DNA from: Paludibacteraceae bacterium
Lineage (GTDB): Bacteria > Bacteroidota > Bacteroidia > Bacteroidales > Paludibacteraceae
NCBI GenBank assembly: GCA_905233255.1
Contig: CAJOCN010000011.1
Location: forward strand, 1-46,250
DNA length: 46,250 nucleotides
Direction: 5' to 3'
The notes under the pieces are model-generated. The model was given only the letters and a program-made list of their open reading frames with translations. It was not told the DNA's origin and did no database searches. Position numbers and translations under genes: made by a program. Shown here piece by piece: positions 22,477 through 30,312 of the stretch; position 1 is the stretch's first letter; each line of letters begins with the position of its first letter.

Positions 22477-24418
22477 CCTTACTGAACTACGTCATTCTGA
22501 CATTTTCTCTCATCTACCGCAGATGAGTTATTTACCGCGATGGGTGGTACTAATTATGGATGTGATGCTATGCACCATTGCTTTTTGGCTGAGTGTATGG
22601 GCAAGTAGCGGTTTTCTGGGGGTTGTCAATCTGGGGGAACACAGGATTGCTATTTGGGTGCAATACCTCCTCGTAATGGGGGTTCAGACTGTCTCATTCT
22701 GGGCGTTCCACACCTATTCGGGGATTCTACGGTACTCCACGTTCATTGACACCATCAAGGTGCTCTTGTCTAACATCTGTACGGGGCTGATTTTGCTGGC
22801 TCTGAACGGGATTATGCAGTATTCCTTCCACTGGCACCCGGTTATCAATACCGTCATGTTTATCTACGTACCGACATCGTTTGTCTTCCTCTTTATCCTT
22901 CGCGTCGGAGTAAAAACCCTCAGCGAGATTTTGGAGCGCAACCAGAGCAATCCGCGGGTAATGATCTATGGCACCAAGACAGCTGGTTTGGCCATAGCGA
23001 AAATGCTTCGTTCCGCCGGTAACACACCCTATCGGCCGGTTGGTTTTATCTCCGATGCAGGACAGAATACCCACTACGATCTGGCAGGCTTACGCGTAAG
23101 ACCACTCAACGAGGCGCTATTCGAGTGGATGAAGAAACACGGAGTGAATCATGTGATCATCTCTCCTCTTAAAATGAAGGAGATTGTACCGTCCAGGGAC
23201 CTGCAGATCTTCATTGATCATAATATCCGCATTCTCTCCACGCCGTATTTCACCCAGTTTGATAATGTTGATGCGATAGACGCAGCGCGTATCGGACGCA
23301 TTGATGCTATTAAGATCGAGGACCTCCTGGAACGCCCACAGATAGAGGTGAACACGGAAAACGTGCGCCAGATCATCAAGGACAAAGTGGTGCTTGTTTC
23401 CGGAGCCGCCGGTAGTATCGGTAGCGAACTGGTACGGCAGATTCAACAATACGAACCGCAGGTAACCGTGCTGCTGGAAATAGCGGAATCGCCTCTCCAT
23501 GACTTGACGCTTGATCTCAGGAAACAATTCCCGGAGGCACGTTTCATTCCGGTCATTGCTGATGTACGAAACCGCGTACGGATGGAGCAGATCTTCAGTG
23601 AGATGAGGCCCGATGTAGTCTATCACGCAGCGGCATACAAACACGTGCCTCTCATGGAGAGTTTCCCGAACGAAGCCGTACAGGCAAATGTCCTGGGAAC
23701 CAAGAACATGGCGGACATGGCGGTCAAATACGGTGTACAACGCTTCGTCATGATCTCTACGGACAAGGCGGTCAACCCAACCAATATCATGGGAGCGAGC
23801 AAACGTATCGCCGAGATTTATGTACAATCGCTCTTCCGCAAACTGCATAAAGAGAACCCCGATTGCACCAAGTTCATCACCACCCGTTTTGGCAATGTGC
23901 TCGGCAGCAACGGTTCGGTTATTCCGTTCTTCCGTAAGCAGATTGCAGCCGGTGGACCCGTAACCGTCACGCACCCCGATATCATTCGCTATTTCATGAC
24001 TATCCCGGAGGCTTGTTGTCTTGTCATGGAGGCCAGCACGCTCGGCAACGGAGGTGAGATCTTCATCTTCGACATGGGCAAACCCGTCAAGATTCTGGAT
24101 CTCGCACGGAACATGATCCGCCTGGCCGGATTCGTGCCGGAGAAAGATATCCAAATCGTCTTCACGGGCCTCCGACCGGGAGAGAAACTGTACGAGGAGC
24201 TCCTCAACCAGAAAGAGACAACTCTCCCGACAACCAATAACAAAATCATGATTGCGCGCGTTCGTGAGTTCGATTTTGAGACCGTCAGCACTGAGATTGA
24301 CCAGCTCATCGAAACAAGCCGGCTCGCGAAACCATTCACCACCGTCAAATTGATGAAAAAAATCGTACCGGAATTCATCAGTAACAACTCCGTTTACGAG
24401 CAATTAGATCCACAATGA
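22463..24418 (+). CDS. WbpM/FlaA1/CapD-type nucleotide-sugar 4,6-dehydratase
   Basis: This enzyme modifies UDP-GlcNAc-type sugars for surface polysaccharide. It has 651 aa with four N-terminal membrane helices (about 25-150), a first Rossmann domain (VMIYGTKTAGLAIAKML), then a short-chain dehydrogenase domain with GAAGSIGSELVRQI. In the active site, NIMGASK carries Met and Lys instead of the usual Tyr-x3-Lys pair, the mark of the large 4,6-dehydratase group. HAAAYKHVPLME and LRPGEKLYEEL are family motifs. It starts inside the end of uvrA, and the next gene overlaps its stop by 4 bp (ATGA), so it is translationally linked to the initiating transferase. Confidence 0.93.
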   Translation: MKKINLTELRHSDIFSHLPQMSYLPRWVVLIMDVMLCTIAFWLSVWASSGFLGVVNLGEHRIAIWVQYLLVMGVQTVSFWAFHTYSGILRYSTFIDTIKVLLSNICTGLILLALNGIMQYSFHWHPVINTVMFIYVPTSFVFLFILRVGVKTLSEILERNQSNPRVMIYGTKTAGLAIAKMLRSAGNTPYRPVGFISDAGQNTHYDLAGLRVRPLNEALFEWMKKHGVNHVIISPLKMKEIVPSRDLQIFIDHNIRILSTPYFTQFDNVDAIDAARIGRIDAIKIEDLLERPQIEVNTENVRQIIKDKVVLVSGAAGSIGSELVRQIQQYEPQVTVLLEIAESPLHDLTLDLRKQFPEARFIPVIADVRNRVRMEQIFSEMRPDVVYHAAAYKHVPLMESFPNEAVQANVLGTKNMADMAVKYGVQRFVMISTDKAVNPTNIMGASKRIAEIYVQSLFRKLHKENPDCTKFITTRFGNVLGSNGSVIPFFRKQIAAGGPVTVTHPDIIRYFMTIPEACCLVMEASTLGNGGEIFIFDMGKPVKILDLARNMIRLAGFVPEKDIQIVFTGLRPGEKLYEELLNQKETTLPTTNNKIMIARVREFDFETVSTEIDQLIETSRLAKPFTTVKLMKKIVPEFISNNSVYEQLDPQ

Positions 24419-25494
24419 TACATTCATTTTTTATAGAACACAGTTATCTCATTGGCCTGATCAGCTTTTTATTAGGCTGGTTGGGAATGCCTGTTGTAGT
24501 ACGTATCGCAAAAGCTAAAGGTTTTGTGGTACGTCCCAATAAACGAATGAGCCACACCGGTGCTGTTCCTAATATCGGCGGACTCAATATCTGTTTCAGT
24601 TTCATGCTGACGTACCTGCTTTTTGAGTACAATCAGCTGAGCCAGAGCCAGTTCTTCCTCATCGGTCTTTTCGCCATCATGGCGGTGGGATTTATTGACG
24701 ATGTATTGGTTCTGACACCTCTGGCCAAACTGCTGGGTGAAGCCCTCGCAGGCATTGCTCTCATCGGGTTCGCGGACATGCGCATCACTCATCTCCACGG
24801 GCTTTTCGGCATCGGAGAGATCGGCGTTATTCCCAGTTACCTGATCTCGATGTTTATCCTCATTGCTATCATCAACGCCATCAATCTCATTGACGGTATT
24901 GACGGTTTGGCAAGCGGACTTGGTATCTTGTACTGCCTCTTTTTCGCCACCTATTTCTGGCTGGTGGGTGATGTCTCTTGGTCCATCCTGGGGATTTGCA
25001 TGATCGGGGCGTTGGCGGTGTTCTTCATCTACAACGTGTTCGGTAATCGCGAGAAGATCTTCATGGGCGACTCCGGCAGTCTGTTGCTCGGGTATCTGCT
25101 GACGGCTTTTGTGTTCCATTTTTGCGAGGAGAATGCGTATCATCTGGTGCCTGAAATCTACCACATGAACGCCGCTCCGGCGGTAGCCATATGCGTGCTC
25201 ACCATACCTATTTTTGACACCATCCGGGTCAGTCTGACGCGTATCAAGCACCACTGCAGCCCATTCAAACCGGACAAGAACCATATTCACCACCTGCTCT
25301 TGCGAACGGGTCTCAACCATATTCAGACGACCTGTGTTCTGCTCTCCGTCAGCGTGCTCTTCATCGCTCTGGCGATACTCGGACGCAACTGGAACATGTG
25401 GGTGCTTCTCTTCTGCGATTTCGCACTCGCAACAGCGCTGACACTCATTCTATGGCGGGTCATAAATAAGAAAACAGCTCAAAATAACTCGTAA
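24415..25494 (+). CDS. WecA/MraY-family undecaprenyl-phosphate sugar-1-phosphate transferase
   Basis: This integral membrane enzyme (359 aa, about ten helices) starts lipid-linked glycan synthesis by moving a HexNAc-1-phosphate from UDP to undecaprenyl phosphate. Catalytic motifs are visible: FIDDVLVL (Asp pair), INAINLIDGIDGLASG, GDSGSLLLGY, and the cytoplasmic PDKNHIHHLL. The C-terminal half and the histidine motif fit the WecA branch rather than MraY, which normally sits among cell-wall genes. It pairs with the upstream dehydratase, suggesting the first sugar is a modified GlcNAc (inference). Confidence 0.93.
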   Translation: MIHSFFIEHSYLIGLISFLLGWLGMPVVVRIAKAKGFVVRPNKRMSHTGAVPNIGGLNICFSFMLTYLLFEYNQLSQSQFFLIGLFAIMAVGFIDDVLVLTPLAKLLGEALAGIALIGFADMRITHLHGLFGIGEIGVIPSYLISMFILIAIINAINLIDGIDGLASGLGILYCLFFATYFWLVGDVSWSILGICMIGALAVFFIYNVFGNREKIFMGDSGSLLLGYLLTAFVFHFCEENAYHLVPEIYHMNAAPAVAICVLTIPIFDTIRVSLTRIKHHCSPFKPDKNHIHHLLLRTGLNHIQTTCVLLSVSVLFIALAILGRNWNMWVLLFCDFALATALTLILWRVINKKTAQNNS

Positions 25495-25524
25495 TTTCTA
25501 ATTTTAAAATTTTTAATTTCACTT

Positions 25525-27381
25525 GTGCTGACCATTGACCACATAAGCATGGAGTTCTCGTCCCGCCCGGTACTGGACGACATCACTTTCCTTGTCAACC
25601 GCAAGGAACGGATTGCGTTGGTCGGTAAGAACGGAGCCGGCAAGACTACCCTGCTCCGTCTTATTGCCGGAGAGTACCAGCCGACCGCAGGGCGCATTGC
25701 TAAGGATTCGGACATGACCATCGGTTACCTGCCGCAAGTCATGCTCTTTCAGGATGACCGCACCCTCCGCGACGAGGTGATGACCGTTTATACCAACTCG
25801 CCGGAGCAGCAGGACGAGGCGCGTTTCATCGCTGAGATGGACAGAACAATCATCGGTCTCGGGTTTGAGCGGCGCGATTTTGAACGCCCGTGCTCCGAGT
25901 TCTCAGGTGGTTGGAGAATGCGTATCGAACTGGCGAAAATACTGCTGAGCCATCCCGACCTGCTACTCCTCGACGAGCCCACCAACCATCTGGACATCGA
26001 GTCCATCCAGTGGCTCGAGGATTTCCTCAAATCCAGCCCGTCTGCGGTGCTCATGGTCAGCCACGACCGCGCGTTCATTGATAATGTGTGCAACCGCACG
26101 ATTGAGATCACGCTCGGGCGCATCTACGACTACAACGTCAACTACAGCCGGTTTGTCGAACTACGCAAGGAACGACACGAGCAACAGGTGCGCGCATACC
26201 AGAACCAGCAGAAGATGATCGCCGATACAGAGGATTTCATCGAGCGCTTCCGATATAAGGCAACCAAAGCCGTACAGGTGCAGAGCCGCATCAAACAACT
26301 GGAGAAACTGGAGCGGCTGGAGGTGGACTTGGAAGATACCAGCCGCCTCAACTTGCGTTTCCCGCCTGCCCCGCGGAGCGGAGATTTCCCGATTATCGTG
26401 GAAGATCTGCGCAAGGATTTCGGTTCACACAATGTCTTCCATGACGTCACGTTCACCATCCGCAGGGGCGAAAAAGTGGCCTTTGTGGGCAAGAACGGAG
26501 AAGGTAAATCCACCCTCGTCAAATGTATCATGGGACAGTTGGACTACCTCGGGACGCTCAAGATCGGCCATAACGTCAAGATCGGTTACTTTGCCCAAAA
26601 CCAGGCTGCCCTCCTGGATGGAGACAAAACGGTCTTTGAGACCATTGACTACGTGGCGGTGGGGGACATCCGCACCAAGATACGCGACATCCTCGGAGCG
26701 TTCATGTTCGGCGGCGAAGCATCCGACAAGAAAGTCAAAGTCCTCTCCGGAGGTGAGAGAAGCCGTTTGGCGATGATCCGTCTGCTGCTCGAACCATGCA
26801 ACCTCCTCATCCTCGATGAGCCTACCAACCACCTCGACATGCAATCCAAAGATGTGCTCAAGGCTGCCCTGCAGGACTTTGACGGCACCCTGATATGTGT
26901 CAGCCACGACCGCGATTTCCTCAACGGACTCGTCTCCAAAGTGTATGAATTCGGCGGCGGCAGAGTGAAAGAACACCTCGGAGGCATATATGATTTCCTG
27001 AGAGCAAAGAGACTCACCTCCCTCGATGAACTCAACCGCAAGAACCCGCTCTCTCAAAGCACAGTCAAAAACGATCCAATCCCGACGGTCAACCGACGGT
27101 CAACCGACGGTCAAAGCCAAGGTCAGGCTCCGGTAGAGCCCTCGAATGCCAAACTCGACTACGCAGCACAGAAAGCCGCTGCTGCCGAAAAACGCAAAAA
27201 AGAGAAGCAGATTGCAGAGGTCGAAAATGCCATTGCAACCCTCGAAGCACAGCAGGCGGAGATAGAGCAACTACTCGCCATGCCCGAAAACCAGACACAA
27301 GAGAATTTTCAGAAATACGAATCTGTCAAACATCAGATTGAGCAGAAAATGTATGAATGGGAGATATTAAGCGAAGAATAA
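25525..27381 (+). CDS. ABC-F family ATPase
   Basis: This is a soluble tandem ATPase without membrane domains, acting on the ribosome as a translation factor or, in some members, in antibiotic protection. It has 618 aa: ABC1 (GKNGAGKTTLLRL, FSGGWRMRIELAKILL, LLLDEPTNHLD), the interdomain linker (about 225-270, charged helices), ABC2 (GKNGEGKSTLVKC, LSGGERSRLAMIRLLL, LLILDEPTNHLD), and a C-terminal coiled coil (AEKRKKEKQIAEVENAIATLEAQQAEIEQ). The start is GTG 25525; no ATG fits the first beta strand. Three perfect 11-bp repeats at 27082-27114 lie between ABC2 and the coiled coil. Confidence 0.93.
   Translation: MLTIDHISMEFSSRPVLDDITFLVNRKERIALVGKNGAGKTTLLRLIAGEYQPTAGRIAKDSDMTIGYLPQVMLFQDDRTLRDEVMTVYTNSPEQQDEARFIAEMDRTIIGLGFERRDFERPCSEFSGGWRMRIELAKILLSHPDLLLLDEPTNHLDIESIQWLEDFLKSSPSAVLMVSHDRAFIDNVCNRTIEITLGRIYDYNVNYSRFVELRKERHEQQVRAYQNQQKMIADTEDFIERFRYKATKAVQVQSRIKQLEKLERLEVDLEDTSRLNLRFPPAPRSGDFPIIVEDLRKDFGSHNVFHDVTFTIRRGEKVAFVGKNGEGKSTLVKCIMGQLDYLGTLKIGHNVKIGYFAQNQAALLDGDKTVFETIDYVAVGDIRTKIRDILGAFMFGGEASDKKVKVLSGGERSRLAMIRLLLEPCNLLILDEPTNHLDMQSKDVLKAALQDFDGTLICVSHDRDFLNGLVSKVYEFGGGRVKEHLGGIYDFLRAKRLTSLDELNRKNPLSQSTVKNDPIPTVNRRSTDGQSQGQAPVEPSNAKLDYAAQKAAAAEKRKKEKQIAEVENAIATLEAQQAEIEQLLAMPENQTQENFQKYESVKHQIEQKMYEWEILSEE
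27082..27114. repeat. three perfect 11-bp repeats within the ABC-F gene
   Basis: CCGACGGTCAA occurs three times end to end. Because 11 is not a multiple of 3, each copy is read in a different frame. Loss or gain of one unit would shift the frame and remove the C-terminal coiled coil. Confidence 0.85.
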
Positions 27382-27385
27382 CACC

Positions 27386-28528
27386 ATGGAAGAGATTGTC
27401 AATTACCTCATTACTTGGCTCTGCTACGGCGATGCCGAAGCCGCCAGACGAGTAGCGTACACCGACGACGAAAAGGCGTTGGAAACGTACGATGTGATTA
27501 TTGTGCCGAACGGACATCTGGGAAAAGACCTGATTCTCCCCGAGTTGAAAAAACCGGTGGTTGAGCAGCCACGCAAGGACAAGTCGATCATCCGTACGGA
27601 CATCGTCTATGCCGCTTTCTTCTTCACCTCACGAGCGGAGGAGTTACTGGTCTCCAAGCGCGATGAGCACGGTCGTTTTGCCGCACGTTTCTCCATGCTC
27701 TCGGAGAAAAGCCGTCTCCAGATCCCGCGCCTCGACGAATACGGGCGCTTGATTCTCAAACAACTCAATCTCCCGTTGCCGGAAGCAGGTTTCGGGCATA
27801 TTTACCTCACCCACGATATCGATTCTATCACCCAATACAGACATCTGCGCGGCGCGTTGGGAGGTATCCGACGCGGTGAGACAAAAGCCGTTTGGGCGGC
27901 TCTCCGCAATATCCATAACGACCCGCAATATACCTTCCCGTGGCTCTTGGAACAAGATGCCAAAGTCAAGAAAGCCGAGCCGATCTATTTCGTCAAACGC
28001 ACACCCGGAAAGGGTTATGACTACCCGCAGTACAACCTGCGCGGACGGGATTTCAAGGAACTCAAACATATGCTCCGGCATAACAATGTCTATCTCGGCG
28101 TACACGGCAGTTATTACGGATCCATTCCGCCGATTGAATATAGCAAGATGTTCCGCGCGCACTACCTGCGTTGCGATATTGACCGGATGCAGCGTCTGGC
28201 GGATGCCGGCTACACCGACGATTTCACGATGGGATTTGCGGATCAGGCAGGGTTCCGCCTCCAGACCTCGCGGGCTGTGAGATGGATCAACCCGAAGACC
28301 ATGCGCCTGACGCCTCTCACGCTCCATCCGCTGATGGTGATGGACAACACCCTGAGCCAACCGAATTACATGAACCTCACGGAGGACGAAGCATATTTCC
28401 TCTGCGAGCGGCTGATAGACAAGGTACGGCTCCACCACGGCGACCTCTGTCTCCTTTGGCATAACAGCAATATCAACGATAGTACGTACCATCGCTCGTT
28501 GTATGAAAAGGTTATTGATTGTATCTGA
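27386..28528 (+). CDS. polysaccharide deacetylase-like protein (DUF7033-type N-terminus)
   Basis: The family is recognised by pattern, not certainty. The 380-aa cytoplasmic protein (no signal peptide) has an N-terminal domain of about 125 residues resembling DUF7033. A NodB-like catalytic domain follows, with LTHDIDSI (metal-binding Asp pair and His), YFVKRTPG, GVHGSYYG (His motif) and LLWHNSNIND near the end. The role may be deacetylation or modification of a glycan precursor. It starts 4 bp after the ABC-F gene and overlaps the following glycosyltransferase by 26 bp, so it belongs to the glycan module. Confidence 0.75.
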   Translation: MEEIVNYLITWLCYGDAEAARRVAYTDDEKALETYDVIIVPNGHLGKDLILPELKKPVVEQPRKDKSIIRTDIVYAAFFFTSRAEELLVSKRDEHGRFAARFSMLSEKSRLQIPRLDEYGRLILKQLNLPLPEAGFGHIYLTHDIDSITQYRHLRGALGGIRRGETKAVWAALRNIHNDPQYTFPWLLEQDAKVKKAEPIYFVKRTPGKGYDYPQYNLRGRDFKELKHMLRHNNVYLGVHGSYYGSIPPIEYSKMFRAHYLRCDIDRMQRLADAGYTDDFTMGFADQAGFRLQTSRAVRWINPKTMRLTPLTLHPLMVMDNTLSQPNYMNLTEDEAYFLCERLIDKVRLHHGDLCLLWHNSNINDSTYHRSLYEKVIDCI

Positions 28529-29636
28529 TCCTCCTGCTGCGCCGGGGTATCTCCCGCGTGTGCGTTTTCTGTGCGAATACCTCGTACGGAAGGGATTTGA
28601 TGTCACTCTCCTAACCGAAGAATACCAGCCTCTGGAGTTTAAGCACAACTATCCCGTTCAAACCATCCGCATGTATAGCGGAGGGATGATCGATTGGCTT
28701 TGCAAAACTGTCTGGACACTCCTCTCCGATTGGCACAACCGCGTCTTTGCGCATAGAGCTCTTCACCAATTACCGATTACCAATAACCAATATAACGCTG
28801 TCATCTGCTCTGCTTTCTCGGATTTTCCTTTAGGAGCGGCACAACGAATAGCAAAAACGCTTAATGTACCGCTTGTCTGCGACATCCGCGATCTGGACGA
28901 ACAGGTGGATAACTCCCGCTACCAATACCAACACCGCCAGAAATGGTTAATGCCATTCCGTCGTCTCTACCGCGCGATTCATATACGCCGGAGAAATAAG
29001 GTATTGCGCGCTGCGGATGCCATCACTACCGTCTCGCCGTGGCACGCAGATTTCATTCGAGCTTTCAACCCGAACGTACATGTGCTGTACAACGGCTTCG
29101 ATGAGGCGCAGTTCTACCCGGAGAACATACCGGCACAGCAGTTCACCATTACCTATATCGGAAGCCTTTTCGAATGGCAGCAACCGGCATTGGAAATAGT
29201 GAAACAGGCAATAGATGAGGTGAACAAATCATTAATCATCAATAAGCAATCACCTGTTCTTTTGGATATCCACACGCCGCATAGTAACCCTATTCCGCAC
29301 AACCAATTAGGAGATGCCATCCGCCGCAGCAGTATTATGCTGGTGCTCACTTCGCCTGACACGCACGGCATGCTGACTACCAAGTTCTACGAAGCCCTCG
29401 GATGCGCCAAACCCGTGCTCTGCGTGCCGTCGGACAAAGGATCCCTGGCGGAACTGATGCAATACACCCACGCCGGCATTGCCACGGACGACAAAGAGGC
29501 GATCAAAGCCTTTATCACCGCCCGATACAACGAGTGGACCCAAAACGGCTTCACAACCCAAGACACTAAACATAGAGAATCCTTTACGCGCGAGAATCAA
29601 TATGATCAGTTTTATAGTACCTATCTACAATGCTGA
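28503..29636 (+). CDS. glycosyltransferase family 4-like
   Basis: This is a GT-B fold retaining glycosyltransferase of 377 aa that would add a sugar from a nucleotide donor on the cytoplasmic face. The N-terminal half starts MKRLLIVSDPPAAPGYLPRVRFLCEYL. The interdomain region has ITTVSPWHADFI and VLYNGFD. The donor-binding half has ITYIGSLF and TTKFYEALGCAKPVLCVPSDKGSLAELM (E-x7-E type motif). Donor and acceptor cannot be told. It is translationally coupled to both neighbours through overlaps. Confidence 0.88.
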   Translation: MKRLLIVSDPPAAPGYLPRVRFLCEYLVRKGFDVTLLTEEYQPLEFKHNYPVQTIRMYSGGMIDWLCKTVWTLLSDWHNRVFAHRALHQLPITNNQYNAVICSAFSDFPLGAAQRIAKTLNVPLVCDIRDLDEQVDNSRYQYQHRQKWLMPFRRLYRAIHIRRRNKVLRAADAITTVSPWHADFIRAFNPNVHVLYNGFDEAQFYPENIPAQQFTITYIGSLFEWQQPALEIVKQAIDEVNKSLIINKQSPVLLDIHTPHSNPIPHNQLGDAIRRSSIMLVLTSPDTHGMLTTKFYEALGCAKPVLCVPSDKGSLAELMQYTHAGIATDDKEAIKAFITARYNEWTQNGFTTQDTKHRESFTRENQYDQFYSTYLQC

Positions 29637-30312
29637 GCACTATCTGCCCTCCTGCATCGAGAGTCTCCGCGCTCAAACGGAGCAAGATCTGCAGATTATT
29701 CTGATTGACGACGGAAGCACCGATGGCAGTTACGCCGTGGCGCAATCTTTCGCAGCTCAAGACCCGCGTATTATGGTGTTGCAACAAACCCACGCAGGAC
29801 AGTCCGCAGCGCGTAATCTCGGTTTGGCGCATGCGCAAGGAGAGTTTATCGCTTTCGTGGATGCCGATGATACCATCGAACCGGACTGGTGCGAGCGCCA
29901 CTTGGCAGCCATTGACGGTGTTGATTATGTGCAAAGCGGGTACAAAAGGATATTTAATGAAGAGACCGCAAAAGGTAATACACCCCTGCATCAGTATATT
30001 TATACCTCGCCGTGTATGCGACTCTACAGAAAACCGGCGATTGCCGGAAGAACTTTTGTCGAAGGGATGATCTATGAGGACGTCGTCTGGTCTGTCGATT
30101 TATGGCTGAGCGGAGCTACTTGCCGCATGATCAACTACACCGGCTATCACTATACCGCCAACCCGCTTAGCACCACTTCTCGCCCTCATCCCGAGGCACA
30201 GAGGAGAGTGATATCCGAACTAAAATCACGCTTGCATAACGCATCATTGCGTGGCAAAATGATTATATACTACACCATTATACGACTGAAACTACATTTC
30301 TTACGATCATGA
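29602..30312 (+). CDS. glycosyltransferase family 2
   Basis: This is a GT-A fold inverting glycosyltransferase. The frame is open upstream, but the family N-terminus MISFIVPIYNAEHYLPSC fixes the start at ATG 29602, inside the end of the GT4 gene. It has 236 aa with LIDDGSTDGS, SAARNLGLAHAQGEFIAFVDADD (DxD metal site) and the YEDVVW acceptor motif. It is shorter than many GT2 enzymes and has no membrane helices. The stop overlaps the next start (ATGA). Confidence 0.92.
   Translation: MISFIVPIYNAEHYLPSCIESLRAQTEQDLQIILIDDGSTDGSYAVAQSFAAQDPRIMVLQQTHAGQSAARNLGLAHAQGEFIAFVDADDTIEPDWCERHLAAIDGVDYVQSGYKRIFNEETAKGNTPLHQYIYTSPCMRLYRKPAIAGRTFVEGMIYEDVVWSVDLWLSGATCRMINYTGYHYTANPLSTTSRPHPEAQRRVISELKSRLHNASLRGKMIIYYTIIRLKLHFLRS

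Noticed and set aside
23117..24403. 428-aa minus-strand open frame
   Set aside because: Antisense shadow of the WbpM/FlaA1-type gene.
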